Source of the DNA: Rhodeus uyekii
Lineage: Eukaryota; Chordata; Actinopteri; Cypriniformes; Acheilognathidae
Length of the DNA: 64,000 nucleotides
Assembly (NCBI GenBank): GCA_037043235.1
Contig: JAWRVZ010000016.1
Coordinates: 1,669,001-1,733,000 of the forward strand
Direction of reading: 5' to 3'
The notes under the pieces are model-generated. The model was not told the DNA's origin, made no database searches, and saw only the letters and a list, made by a program, of their open reading frames with translations. A program made the position numbers and the translations under genes. This document shows positions 10,701 through 19,050 of this stretch, piece after piece; within the stretch, counting starts at the first letter, position 1; each line of letters starts with the position of its first letter.

Positions 10701-12990
10701 CCCTGGGGAACGCGAGCCTGGCCGGTCTCAGAATCAAAAACCGCCAGGCGTGAGCGGAGCACCCGCAGCGGTAGTTGGCTGCAGTGATCACAGTCAGCAC
10801 TCACGAGCGCTGACCTAGCATGCTCCGCTCCCAGACACATTACACATAACAAGTGCTCATCTCCCCCCGAGAGGAAACGAGGGCAAGGAGATGCGCACTG
10901 TTTAAATGCCTGGTTCGCCATAAACATAGATATTGTATATAAATATATATGGGAGATCCCTGATTTTTAAACTAGATCTGGGTTTTTCTCTCAAAATAAC
11001 CAGCACACTCAACACACTCTCACACTGTGCTTGCGAAGACAAACAAAGCTGCCGCTTCCGGGTTCCGGCGCTCTTTTATCAACTGGTTCGTGACGTCACC
11101 GATCTGCGCCTGTCACTCACGCACGCGCGCGCGCGCGCGCGCCGGAAGTTTACATATTGTGCTTCGCGCGGACATCATCCAAGGATTCCCCAAGCGTTCG
11201 ACGCAGCGCGAGTTCCCTTGAAAGGGAAGTCAGATTTGTGAGATAAAAAGTCACAATTACCTTGTTTTGTTTTTTTATTCATTGCAGAAACAAGCTTTCA
11301 TAGTTAAGACCTCTGCTGCCAAACTAAAATAGTTTAGCAAAATCAAAATATCACAAACACAGATTACACTTTCTATTCTTTTATATGTGCTGTTTATTCC
11401 AGATGTTGGATTTGAGATCTCCAATCGTTTTGTGGTTGGCTATGCCTTGGATTACAATGAATACTTCAGAGATCTCAACGTAAGGACCACTTTCTCAATA
11501 TTTACCAACATTTAAACAGTGTTAAATTAACAAGTGTTCTTAAATATCATTTGTCACTTCTGGCAAAGAGCTTTTAAAAGCTTATTGTGGGGAATCTCGC
11601 TCCATATGTCTACATATTTCAAAGTCTAGAAGTGACAACTGGTGTGAGATCATCATATCGAGTGCTCACTTGAAATGCACACAACTTCTCTTTGAAGCAT
11701 AAACGAGTTTGCTTGTTTGAACTGCGGTGACGAAGTACTGAACCAAGCCTGTAATGTCTACCCAAAGCGTGAAATGACAGACAGCATTAGCACTTTGAGA
11801 ATTAGGAAGAAAAGTCTCTCTGCAGCTGCATGGTTGTCCATTTGTCTCCATTTGGAGAGCCGGTTGCTAGGGGTAAGTGAGCTGTTGTGAAAAATGACAC
11901 CCACTTCAGAGAATGCCCCAGGCTGTTCAACTCAATTATCCAGCAATCTAGTATCTATCTCTCACATGCATACATCATAGACCGCTGCGCCATTCCAAAC
12001 TGAACTGCCTACCTAGACAGCATTTTTCAGTCTGTTTTTGACAGAAGTCTCTTATGCTCACCCACACTGCTTTTATTTGGTCAAAAATACAGTAAAACTA
12101 CTTAAAAAATTTAACTAAAACTTAAAAAAAAAACGTGACACACATGAACACCGGTGTGATCATACACGTCAAAGGATGAGGGGACGGTTATCTGAACTTC
12201 ATTAATGCTGCTCGTTTTCAGTGCAAGAAAACCTACTCCCTGGCAAAAAAAAACATGTACCCCAGGGTAACGCGCATCGCTCCGCGCCCCACCAGGGGGG
12301 CGCACCCCACTATTTGAGAACCATTGCCTTAAAAGGACTTTAATCAAATTTGGAGTTGAGCATCTTAATAAAACGAGTGTGTTACGCTAACGTGCAGGAT
12401 GATGAACGAGGGAAGCTGGTTTTCAACCGAAAACTCTCTTTATTGAACAAATCCTGACCTTAAATATACAAAATAAGAGGCACACACCTGTGGAAAACGC
12501 GGAATACATGGAAACACTGATAACACAAAAGAGACATCCACACTCACATTTACATTGGTAACAATCGACAAAGACATGGGAAAACATGAGGGTTTATATA
12601 CACAGGATAAGGGGAAACAGGTGATGAGACTAACAAGGAAGTGATTGGCATGACAGGTGAAGGAAACTACACGGGAAGTACAAGGAAGGACAGAGGAAGT
12701 GAAGAGACACAACAAGTCTGTGATAGAGTTGCTATCTGTGAAGGATGTCTTTGTCTATGATTTTTGAGTATGTCTTTCAGTTAGTAGCAATATTTGGGTA
12801 TTTAGAGGCTGTTTTGAAATCTACTAACAGCCTTGTTAACAGATAATGAACATTTGATCTATCTTTGTGCGTATTACTGCACTTGTGACGTGTGTACTTT
12901 GCAGTGATCCCTTTAAATGACTTACTATGATCTTTCTCTCAGCACATCTGTGTGATCAGTGACAGAGGGAAACAGAAATACAAGATCTGA
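878..12990 (+). CDS. prtfdc1: prtfdc1 (HPRT-family phosphoribosyltransferase-like), 3' half, six exons
   Basis: Exons at 878-943, 2899-2916, 3982-4064, 4840-4886, 11403-11479 and 12943-12990 join in one frame to encode the C-terminal 112 residues of a hypoxanthine-guanine phosphoribosyltransferase-like protein. The first five exon lengths (66, 18, 83, 47, 77 bp) equal HPRT1 exons 4-8. The PRPP-binding segment (NVLIVE then AIVDTGKTM), the LLVKR strand, FVVGYALDYNEYFRDLN and the terminal HICVI segment are all recognisable. I favour PRTFDC1 over HPRT1 because of PDYVGFEISN and HICVI and because arhgap21 follows on the same strand. HPRT1 is a cytosolic purine-salvage enzyme; mammalian PRTFDC1 is a paralogue with little or no activity. 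Here the residue after the motif glutamate is Ala instead of the usual Asp, while the catalytic-base Asp is kept. Exons 1-3 lie to the left of the window. Several transposons, including a 5.25-kb DIRS element, lie in the introns. Confidence 0.88.
944..2898 (+). other. prtfdc1 intron 4
   Basis: AT-rich intron with a GT microsatellite at about 1909-1935 inside a TA/GT run. No gene is visible. It ends at an AG acceptor at 2897-2898. Confidence 0.7.
2899..2916 (+). CDS. prtfdc1: prtfdc1 18-bp exon (NVLIVE)
   Basis: Eighteen bases encode NVLIVE, the beta strand and first acidic residue of the PRPP-binding motif, followed by donor gtacgt. HPRT1 exon 5 has the same length and the same peptide. It is too short for ORF-based detection. 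Confidence 0.88.
2917..3981 (+). other. prtfdc1 intron 5
   Basis: Very AT-rich non-coding sequence. I recognise no gene or mobile-element terminus. Confidence 0.65.
3982..4064 (+). CDS. prtfdc1: prtfdc1 83-bp exon with the PRPP loop
   Basis: Acceptor ttcccacag and donor gtgagt bound 83 bp encoding AIVDTGKTMKTLL...RPKMIKVAG, phase 0 to phase 2. It carries the DTGKTM phosphate loop. Codon 1 is GCC (Ala) where active HPRTs have Asp next to the motif glutamate; the later Asp, corresponding to the catalytic base, is GAC. Confidence 0.9.
4084..4641. mobile_element. pogo/Tigger-like MITE in prtfdc1 intron 6
   Basis: A 558-bp element flanked by TA on both sides. Its left end reads CAGAAATACCTCGATTTATG and its right end ...AACCGAGGTATTACTG, forming terminal inverted repeats. 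The interior matches the reverse complement of the element at 61079-61832, for example around the shared motif TATATTTCACTACGTGAACA (or its complement). There is no coding sequence. It begins 20 bp after the upstream exon's donor site. Confidence 0.8.
4697..4757. repeat. TG microsatellite
   Basis: An imperfect (TG)n run of about 60 bp in the intron. Confidence 0.9.
4840..4886 (+). CDS. prtfdc1: prtfdc1 47-bp exon
   Basis: Between acceptor ...ctgtgaag and donor gtaagt lie exactly 47 bp encoding (G)LLVKRVPSGTGYLPD in the phase needed by both neighbouring exons. The length equals HPRT1 exon 7. The sequence between VKR and PD differs from HPRT1 (RTPRSVGYKPD), but the frame and splice phases fit. 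Confidence 0.82.
5366..5660. mobile_element. hAT-like terminal fragment
   Basis: The segment opens CAGGGGTCGGAAACC followed by an imperfect palindrome (GGCTCGCGAGCC, ATATATGGCTCTTTT), the typical start of a fish hAT element. A matching right end is not apparent, so the boundary at 5660 is approximate and the copy is probably truncated. Confidence 0.45.
5983..6190. repeat. DIRS left inverted terminal repeat
   Basis: Begins GTCTCAGGTTACGTATGTAA and includes a (GC)n tract and TGACGTCA. From GCTTGGGGAATCC to GCGGCAGCTT it is nearly the reverse complement of 11047-11205. The outer 50-60 bp differ from the right ITR, and this distal part is copied in the internal complementary region. Confidence 0.9.
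6239..6338. repeat. DIRS internal complementary region
   Basis: The first part (6239-6294) is the reverse complement of the element's left extremity (5983-6038). The second part (from GTTCCCTTTCAAGG, 6295-6338) is the reverse complement of its right extremity. The two meet as ...CCTGAGAC|GTTCCC..., the junction expected of a circular intermediate. Each half has a short hairpin (TTCCCTCTTCAGGGAA, TTCCCTTTCAAGGGAA). Confidence 0.88.
6392..7396 (-). CDS. DIRS tyrosine recombinase (YR) domain
   Basis: The C-terminal 334 residues of a long open frame form a tyrosine recombinase that would integrate the circular DNA intermediate. The N-terminal SAM-like core-binding part (STRKLYALKWRLF..., SPSTLKVYVAAI) is followed by the catalytic set: Arg in SLKRIGDLQ, His-x-x-Arg in AHSTRSVA, Trp in GWSSPH, and the nucleophile Tyr in FLRFYQLDL. 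The frame stays open upstream to 9307 (971 codons), but that part overlaps the RT/RNase H gene in another frame and shows no domain, so I place the functional start near 7396, next to the RT ORF stop at 7390. Expression may use splicing, frameshifting or reinitiation; the sequence does not decide. Confidence 0.88.
   Translation of the reverse strand, partial: LIDSGLSTEVVETILHSRAPSTRKLYALKWRLFTSWCSEKQVNPVTCHIGKVLEFLQDRFAAGLSPSTLKVYVAAIAAYHVPLGGVSIGRDPLVTRFLRGTIRLRPAVQTKVPAWDLSLVLQGLSQAPFEPLDEVPLKFLTLKTLFLLAITSLKRIGDLQALSVAPSCLEFAPGMVKAFLHPRPGYVPKVPTHVARSIVLQAFCPPPFGDQDQEFKNKVCPVRALDTYVYRSAPWRKSDQLFVCFGTPKGAPASKSTLSRWIVEAITLAYESAGSSSPLRVRAHSTRSVAASKALISGVSLSDVCDAAGWSSPHTFLRFYQLDLNSAPGTRVLS
7390..9408 (-). 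CDS. DIRS reverse transcriptase / RNase H polyprotein with C-terminal domain
   Basis: A 672-residue intact ORF. The reverse transcriptase spans about residues 90-300 (VPKKDGGLRPILDLRLLN, Asp181/Asp184 in VTIDLKDAYFHI, LPFGLALSPRTF, YIDD at 245-248). RNase H spans about 405-525, with acidic residues Asp412 (STDAS), Glu444 (LLEMMA), Asp469 (QTDS) and Asp520 (GADVLSR). The C-terminal 140 residues (VDLFASEES, GLDAMVQTWP, LVAPRWPGRVWF) occupy the place of the methyltransferase-like domain known in DIRS elements, but I cannot identify catalytic residues for it. The start ATG lies 40 nt after the gag stop. It copies element RNA into DNA. Confidence 0.93.
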   Translation of the reverse strand: MPPVTPVALRRSPPPRRVLEHSLQVFPRKPGPGGCATQTPEASLERLVPLVEFLPAWTCLPEVSQWVLRIIKKGYSIQFGSRPPRFNGVLPTVVDPEQALVMEQEVDSLLRKGAIEHVPLSNRESGFYSRYFLVPKKDGGLRPILDLRLLNRSVMKLKFKMLTLKQIVAQIRSEDWFVTIDLKDAYFHISILPQHRKYLRFAFGGKAYQYQVLPFGLALSPRTFTKCMDAALTPLRLQGIRVLNYIDDWLILAQSPQLAVQHRDVVLAHMRVLGLRLNAKKSVLSPLQRTTFLGVIWDSVSMRARLSPARIDSILSTVKKVKIGQSITVKHFQRVLGLMAAASSVIPFGLLHMRPLQWWLRTRGFSPRGNPFRTIKVTRRCLRALDMWKKPWFLSQGPALGAPCRRVMLSTDASLTGWGAVLRDRSAQGLWHKHQLSWHINLLEMMAVWRALQAFLPDLRGHYVVVQTDSTTVVSYINRQGGLRSRPLYKLARQILLWSQGRLLHLRAVHIPGTQNVGADVLSRQGPRPGEWRLHPEVVEQIWFRFGRAQVDLFASEESTHCPLWYSLLHPAPLGLDAMVQTWPRLCLYAFPPIALLPGVLERVRRDKVRLTLVAPRWPGRVWFADLVSLLDGVPWEIPVRVDLLSQAAGSILHPCPELWKLWAWPLRGPSS
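9449..10927 (-). CDS. DIRS gag-like ORF1
   Basis: A 492-residue intact ORF at the 5' end of the element. The N-terminus has Cys11, Cys15, Cys28, Cys31, His36, Cys46 and Cys49, likely a zinc-binding module of DIRS gag proteins. A Ser/Glu-rich acidic linker follows (about residues 145-170), then a helical region around 250-400 and a Gln/Arg-rich basic C-terminus (RRPQPGA, QPQPSGRR), plausibly nucleic-acid binding. Its position before RT and its domain layout fit a structural ORF1. There is no protease motif. Confidence 0.85.
   Translation of the reverse strand: MFMANQAFKQCASPCPRFLSGGDEHLLCVMCLGAEHARSALVSADCDHCSQLPLRVLRSRLAVFDSETGQARVPQGSGPAAAEALRRSRSWGSQMDLTAGSETGAPLSQPLPGGSSASCMVSEARSRAVTSDQAEAPALQLSSSEELDVASVDAESEDSPTSSPAYEELLEVVTRAVATLSIEWPAESTVVRPKRSKLDERFLPVRVPPPRRDLPFFPDLHTEVSRSWKRPATSRVFTPQNNMYATLVGAREYGYGAMPKVEEALASHLSPPSVSSLKVPVLPTKPMRVTSAHVGRAYSAASQAAACLHTTALLQAYQAELLGDLDEGGGIGPQAVAELRKATDLSLRATRETAASIGRSMAACVATERHLWLNLTSLKDKEKNFMLDAPLSPFGLFGDSVKTVVEKFQEAAKQQVAFNVLLPRRPQPGAVSQPQPQASSYVQRAAQRQSVSTRQPPQKTGGSGRRSQPQPSGRRTDLRTVILAKKATSKRS
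11047..11228. repeat. DIRS right inverted terminal repeat
   Basis: Starts AGCTGCCGCTTCCGGG and ends CGCGAGTTCCCTTGAAAGGG plus AA. It contains TGACGTCA and a (GC)n run and mirrors the left ITR. It lies at the 5' end of the element's coding strand, so it probably also carries the promoter. Confidence 0.88.
11403..11479 (+). CDS. prtfdc1: prtfdc1 77-bp exon (FVVGYALDYNEYFRDLN)
   Basis: Acceptor tttattccag and donor gtaagg bound 77 bp encoding (Y)VGFEISNRFVVGYALDYN plus EYFRDLN. This is the purine-binding and C-terminal core region of HPRT-type enzymes. The length equals HPRT1 exon 8. It is the first exon after the DIRS insertion. Confidence 0.93.
11480..12942 (+). other. prtfdc1 last intron
   Basis: Contains a hAT-like end near 12110-12335 and an unclassified repeat-like block at about 12380-12730. 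I see no independent gene. Confidence 0.6.
12110..12335. mobile_element. hAT-like end fragment
   Basis: On the minus strand the segment from 12335 reads CAATGGTTCTCAAATAGTGG then GGTGCGCCCCCCTGG, a common hAT-type terminus in fish genomes. The partner end and TSD were not found. Confidence 0.4.
12943..12990 (+). CDS. prtfdc1: prtfdc1 last coding exon
   Basis: Acceptor ctttctctcag precedes HICVISDRGKQKYKI and stop TGA at 12988-12990. The HICVI...GK.KY ending is typical of PRTFDC1/HPRT C-termini. The 3'UTR follows; its end is not defined here. Confidence 0.9.
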   Translation, partial: HICVISDRGKQKYKI

Positions 12991-13319
12991 AGATGAAATC
13001 ACTCTTACATGAGTATCTGAATGCTGACTCATGGGGATGGAAGGGGTCCATGAATCTCACACGGTCCTCTAACAATCCTCCTCCTTGCCTTCAATATGGA
13101 CCACTTGACTTAGCTAAGTTAGAAATGGAGTACTGAGATACTGAACTTACTGAAAACAATGTACATTTGAAAAAACGTGCATGCTGTGCACAGTATACAC
13201 ACTATGTACTGCAGAAAGAGCACACTAACATACTACTTTTATTCTGTATGTTAGCATGCTATTTATTCGATAAAGGGATAGATATTCAATATATACCGGT
13301 ACTTCGATATACGTTTCTA

Positions 13320-13525
13320 ATGGGTTTGGAATAACAAGAGGGTGAGTAAAAAGTATGGTAAATCAATAAGTCATAGCAATATGTGTTTTTTCCATTACTT
13401 TAACCAATAATACAAGATTTAACGTGGCAAGAATTTTAAAAATGAGTTGAAATGACCTCCATAGTGACTTTTCATAGTGTAAATAGTGACGAATTAACAT
13501 TTTTGGGTGAACTATCTCTTTAAGA
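13320..13525 (-). mobile_element. AAAGGGATAGTT-type MITE (degenerate)
   Basis: Ends with GGGTGAACTATCTCTTTAAG and begins near GAGGGTGAGTAAA, the two ends of a very common fish palindromic MITE. A clean copy lies at 37399-37616. Confidence 0.5.
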
Positions 13526-16500
13526 CTAAAATGCGCTTCCTTGTCTCTCATTATTAAAACTTCATAATAAGGTTTCATTTCAATGCAAATATGAATTGTG
13601 TTCCATTCAATAATGTGAATTTGTTTACTTGAATTATGTATACTTCTCACAATACATGTATTCATCAGCAGTTGTCTTTCAGAAGCTATAATATGTGAAC
13701 AGGATCTTAAGAAATTGTTGCTCAACTTTTGTGGATTTTATTTACATTCAAGTTTACATGTATAAAAATCTATATATAACCTCTTTGTGTAACAACATTA
13801 AATTTGTATACATTTGTATTTATGTACGTCACTTTTTTACATTCTGTGTCAGACAGTACAGATGAAAGCATGCATGTTGTGGTTCTGGATCATTTACTGT
13901 GGTGTTGTATTAAGAGCAGTAGTCATATTTAAGTAAGACAAATATGTTCACCTCTACACACACACAGTTGGGTGAAATGGAACAGAATTTGCTTGGGTGT
14001 GTGTTATGTAACAATGTCTGTTCATTGTTTTCAGTGCCTAGCCTCTTTTGCTTGTCTTTCTGCTCCTTGTGTTCAGTGCAGTGCATTTCTGTCAGATACA
14101 ATGTCCAGTCTCAGGTGAACCTGCTGTGAAAGCACCCTCAAGTCATGCACAACAGGAATGGCAAACCTTTGACGTTTGCTTCTCAAAGCTTGAAGTTTTA
14201 AGCGTATAAAGACATTGTTTCTTTTGAATACTTTAGATCTATACAGTGACGCCATTTGAAATAACAGAAATAAAGGTTCTTTATTACCATTGTTGGTTAC
14301 ACGAAGAACCTTTAACATTCATGGAACCTTTTTATTGGACTCTTGGATATCGATCGTCAGAAATAATAAGGCATAGGCCATATTTAAACCTCCCAAAACA
14401 AAACAGGCTGAAGGACTTTGCTTGGTAAATGGTAAAAGTTTGGTAAATGTACCTTGAAAACTTGTTACAGTCAAAGAAGAGATGGTTACCGTATTTTCCC
14501 ACAGACGCAGATAATCCACACCCTCATATAGCCCGCGGGTTTTGTGTAAAAAAAAAAAAAATCGTTGGTATAACCCGCACCCATGGATTGATGAACTTTT
14601 TGTGTAAGTTCACATTTTGAATGTTGCTCGCATGACGTCAGTTATCCATAACTGTTCAGGCTCGGTACACAGTGCTTGTGTGCAAAATTCAAACAATAAG
14701 AAAACAAACACAAGTCAGAATCAGAACAAAAAGCAGTCTCTCCCGCTGTGCAGCAGCTCGTCCCTTAAGAAGCGTTTCTACAGGTGTTGACCATCAGATG
14801 AGAGGAGAAGAGCCCGTCAGCAAATCACGTCTTCTTGCATGATTGACAGGTCAGACAGCCTATCAGCGCCAGCTGTCAGAGTGATAGTGGAAGCGCAGCT
14901 GTCAGAGCACCAAAGACAACAACCCTCGCAAGAAAGAAAAATGAAAATTTATTGATGTACATGATGTGAGTTATTAAATGAGAATGTACGTGAACTCTAC
15001 TGTATATATATATATAAGTATTAAGAACCTAATTAGGAATTTGGCTTTAGACCAGCTTTAATACTTGATACACTATGTACTTTTTAAGATTCACCAATAC
15101 ACCTTCATTCTGGTGTTCATCTCCACACACACTGCTAAACAAGTCAAATGGGATCCCATTCAATAGTAGGATAATGTGAGGTGACGATTTCAGTTTCATC
15201 CTGGAATTTGGGAAGGTTACGAGTGAACAGTGTTTGTACCCGGATGTACATGGTCCTTTTCGATAGTTTAATGTTTCTTAGCCATTAAAAACCCCTCATT
15301 AGTCCTAAGGACTCCCACATGATGATGTTCACGCCATTTGAAATTCTCCAGCGTGTTTAACAGATGGCAACAGACTTTGTGAGGTGAAGGCATCCTTTAG
15401 CTTGTCAAAAACAAAGTCATCCAGTTGCAGGAAACAGTCAGTAATGAGTCACGTCATGATAGGTTGCTTGTTCATTGTTCAGGACTCCAGAGCCATTCAT
15501 TTAAGTGGTTTGACTGATAGCCCTACCAAAATTACTTGCATTTACTGGTACTATTGCTCATACTTAGAATTATGTATTTAAGCAATTTTTTAAACCCATT
15601 TACTGTCCATTTGTTCACATCCAAGTTTTGTAATAAAACATCCCATAGATGAGTTAGAGTTAGTCACTCTTAGAATAAAATGTTCTATATTGAGCATTAA
15701 AGGCATGTCAGAAGAGTTTCCATAATGGGAACGATTTATGGATTTAGTTTAAATGAATTTTGTTTTAATTCATTTTTAATTGTAACTAAATTTCATGAAT
15801 TAAACAGCTTTTAAACATTCTTTGTCACTAGAAAAAAAAAGAAATAAGATTGGTTAAAACGATTTCCTGGTTTAAATTGCAGTTTACTTGTTTGTAAAAT
15901 ACATTTTCATACTGTAAAATGTACAGGTTGTTCTGTAAATACGTTTACATTTTTACTGTAGTTTTAACAGAATTATTCTGTCAACCACAAATTATTTTTG
16001 TAAAAACAACAGGATTTTTTTTTCAGTGTAAAAACAGCAAAAATATAGGCAATAAAAAGCAGTAAAAAAATCCCCAAACCTTTGAACAGTAGTGTAGTAC
16101 CCCCTCAAAAAAAATGGCTTCCCTGTAAATTGCCTATAATATGAACATGAGTGATGCATGGGTATATGGGATATATGGGATACATGACTTATGGGTAAAC
16201 AAATGCCTTACATTGAGGGGAAAAAGCACCAATTATGTCTAAGTACCAGATTACAATCTAGGCAGTAAACAAGGCCGAAACAACCCACAAGTTTCTCCAG
16301 GCAAAGCAGCTGGATAGCAACACACCTTAGAAACCACACAGACAATGGTAATGGTACATGGCAAGCATCCACCACTCACTCTTTAAAAAACTAGTTTTTA
16401 ATGTACGGTAATTTTATAGCATCTAAGGCTTCCACAAAACCAAGGAAGGAAATCAAGGGAGCACACACAAGCAACATGTATCTGGCATCCTGATTATCCT

Positions 16501-17102
16501 GAAGTTTTAGTTTTGTTCTCATGATTTGGAAGATAAATAAAAGCGAGGAAGTGATAGAGTGAGTGGACATTCACAATAGAAGGTGGGAGGAGCAGTCGTG
16601 CCTTATTCATACACCTGACATACGACTCCAGCATTTAAACAGCAAGAGGGAGTTTCAGTGTGCTGTGAAAACAAAGCATCCCTCTCTCTGTTTGACTGTT
16701 TAACCATAGTTTTAGATGGGATTGTTCACTATTTCAATGCGCAGGCCCTCTCTGAGGAGTGTGTAAGTGAAATTGAAGAAACTGCTGTATAAAAATCTGA
16801 AGTGCCACATTATAATAAAGGGCAAGATAACCTGAGTATGATTGGTAATCTAATCTCTGTGGGAGTCACATACAGTAATAACCTCAAGATATGAGCGTCT
16901 CTACATACGAGTATTCCAAGATACGAGAAAGCCTTTTTGGCAGATTTTTGCTTCTAGATATGAGTAAATATTTGAGATACGATCACGCGTACTGACGCTG
17001 ATGCCGACGCTCGTTCACTTCACGTGTTCGCTGACTTCTGTACGCATCGCCCGCGAGTAGCTGATTTTCTCTTTATTTTGTGCATTATTCTTCATAATAG
17101 CG

Positions 17103-17521
17103 ATGAGTTATAAGAAGGTGATTGGGAAGGATGGTAGTGAGAAGAAGAAACGCATGATGACCATGGAAATGAAGCAAAAATTGTGGATAAATATGAGCGT
17201 GTGCCCACGTGAGTGATCTAGCACGCAGGAGCATCAGGAGGAACTGTCGACTACGGAGCTGATCGAGCAGCAGATGATGAACATACGCAGGTGTTGCAAG
17301 AGATCAGCAGTAGCGAAGAGGAGGAGGAGGGTGAACCGGAGGAAAACATTTCTACAAGTGAAATTAAGGAAGTTATGGCTATGAGGTTGAAGATTTCTGA
17401 TTTCATTGAAAAGAAACCCTCTGATAAATTGTCTACTGGTCGTGCTTCTGCGCTTTTTGACGACACGTGCTTTACTCATTTTGAAATGAGCAACCACCTG
17501 GATACCTTAGCCGCTGCATAG
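17103..17521 (+). pseudogene. Tigger-type transposase remnant
   Basis: Starts with MSYKKVIGKDGSEKKKRMM, like the N-terminal basic segment of Tigger transposases. After a stop near 17215 and a frame change it continues in another frame as LQEISSSEEEEEGEPEENIS to ...DKLSTGRASALFDDTCFTHF, the acidic C-terminal tail. The catalytic domain between them is absent. Confidence 0.75.
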
Positions 17522-17690
17522 CAACCACCCGGATACCCTTCCAAAACCCTGGCAATCACCCAGGATACCCTAGCAACCACTTAGCAACAACCTAGCAATC
17601 ACCTAGCAACCACCCTGGTTACCCTAGCAACCACCTAGCAACACCATAGCAACCCCCCTGAATACCCTAACAACACCCTAGCAACATGAT
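17521..17690 (+). repeat. AGCAACCACC-type minisatellite inside the Tigger remnant
   Basis: Degenerate tandem units of AGCAACCACCnnGnTACCCT and CTAGCAACCACCTAGCAAC run for about 170 bp. Confidence 0.8.
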
Positions 17691-18409
17691 ATTTTTTGAT
17701 CATTCATGGCAGCAACTTCATAGTTAATGTTAAATTGGGCCACCAACATGTTAAATTAAAATTTCTGGTCCGACTTTCTCAAGCCAACTTCTAAAGTTTG
17801 TCTCGACGAACTTTATTCTCTAGTTTGTTTTCTATTATTTCTTATGGGAAAACATGATTCTAGATACGAGCACATCGAGTTACGAGCTCCGCCCTGGAAT
17901 ATATTATGCTCGTATCTCAAGGAATTACTGTATGTCTAAAAGCACCATCCCAAACACATAACCTTGCTTTTCTGCACTGTTTAAACTGAATTTGGATAGA
18001 CCCAGGCTAAACAAAGATTGACTGTTCCTGTTTTCAAGTTATAACCGGCAGGCATACTTCCAAGTTGGTCACAAGAAGGACATGCAGCTGACGGACATTC
18101 TTCCTGGTATGGCTGTTTCCCGAGAGAGTGTCTGCCGTGGTTTGAGCTCCATTCCAGTCCAGACTGTAGAGGGAGGAATTCCCTGGGCTGGGAAGTATTG
18201 TGAAAGTCCCTGGTCAGGACGACCTCAGAACAAAGGCCACCCAATCCCTGAAACAGGTGGCCCCTTCGGCTGGCCATGAATGAAAGGAACATTTGTGTGA
18301 GCCTCTAGAAACTGAACACTTTTCACCGGGCTCTCTTTTCAAGTTATCGCCTGCTCTCTCTTTGTGTTTCTGAATATGTACAATGACTTATTTCGAGCGA
18401 ACTGAACCA

Positions 18410-18466
18410 ATCATTTTTTTCTTTCTTTCTTTCAACCCTTTCTTAGTACCCTATCTATCTATCTAC
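18410..18466 (+). repeat. TTTC and CTAT microsatellites
   Basis: A (TTTC)n run at about 18416-18433 and (CTAT)n at about 18451-18466. Confidence 0.75.
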
Positions 18467-18903
18467 GACCCAGTGATAATGGGTGGGGTTTGTGGATGGA
18501 CCTTCATGCTTACTTTTTTCTAATAATCATATGTTTTTGTAAGATTCACATTGCACAAATTAATATAAAATCTTGTAATGTAATAGGATAGATGCAATTG
18601 AACAGATTTATCTAATCAAGTCACATTTATCCAAAGTGACATACAACTGAGAACAACAGAAACAAAAGAAGTGCTACCATACCAAATATTAGTCATTTCA
18701 TGAGCACAAATATGGTGCTCTATATATACATTATACGTTAGCATTTTCTACTCCAAATGGTTTTCAAATGGTTTTAAGCCAGTTATTTGCATATTTTGCT
18801 GTAATGTGTCTGTAGGAAGTGTCAGTTTACATGTCAAACATTCCTTTTGCCATCCATCCAGAGAGATTTTTGTATGTACAAGAAGTTGAACAACAGCCGG
18901 TAT

Positions 18904-19050
18904 GATCTGATCTCACCATCATCGAGTCTGTCAGGGATTACATGAAGAGAGAGAAAAAACTGAGACAGACTAAATCCAGAAGAACTGTGGCAATGTCTCC
19001 AAGACGCTTCATGTAATCCCAGACAAACTCGATGATGGTGAGATCAGATC
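18904..19050. repeat. Fold-back made of two inverted Tc1-transposase fragments
   Basis: The arm 18904-18946 (GATCTGATCTCACCATCATC...GATTACATGAAG) is repeated as its reverse complement at 19007-19050, with a 60-bp spacer. The left arm and spacer resemble the C-terminal coding part of fish Tc1 transposases (SVRDYMK...). Sequence just after it (19071-19150) recurs at 20127-20240. Confidence 0.7.

Larger units (their letters stand above)
5983..11228 (-). mobile_element. Full-length DIRS-type tyrosine-recombinase retrotransposon
   Basis: A 5.25-kb element in antisense orientation within prtfdc1 intron 7. Read on the minus strand it has an ITR (11228-11047), a gag ORF (10927-9449), an RT/RNase H ORF (9408-7390), a tyrosine recombinase frame (to 6392), an internal complementary region (6338-6239) and the second ITR (6190-5983). 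It lacks direct LTRs, an aspartic protease and a DDE integrase, which together with the recombinase defines the DIRS order. No long TSD flanks it, as expected for recombinase-mediated insertion. All three frames are open, so it looks recent. It is far more GC-rich than its surroundings. Confidence 0.93.
16873..17930 (+). mobile_element. pogo/Tigger-like transposon, internally deleted
   Basis: A 1058-bp element flanked by TA. Its ends are CAGTAATAACCTCAAGATAT and ...ATCTCAAGGAATTACTG. The interior keeps two pieces of a Tigger-type transposase: an N-terminal piece from ATG 17103 (MSYKKVIGKDGSEKKKRMM) and a C-terminal piece at 17291-17521. The DDE core is missing and stops interrupt the N-terminal piece, so it is non-autonomous. 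Confidence 0.85.

Noticed and set aside
14488..14960. Possible pogo-like element (CCGTATTTTCCCAC start)
   Set aside because: Only a left end is visible; no matching right terminus or TA duplication was found.
17516..17690. CRISPR-like repeats
   Set aside because: Units are degenerate and contiguous without spacers, and this is an animal genome; it is a minisatellite.
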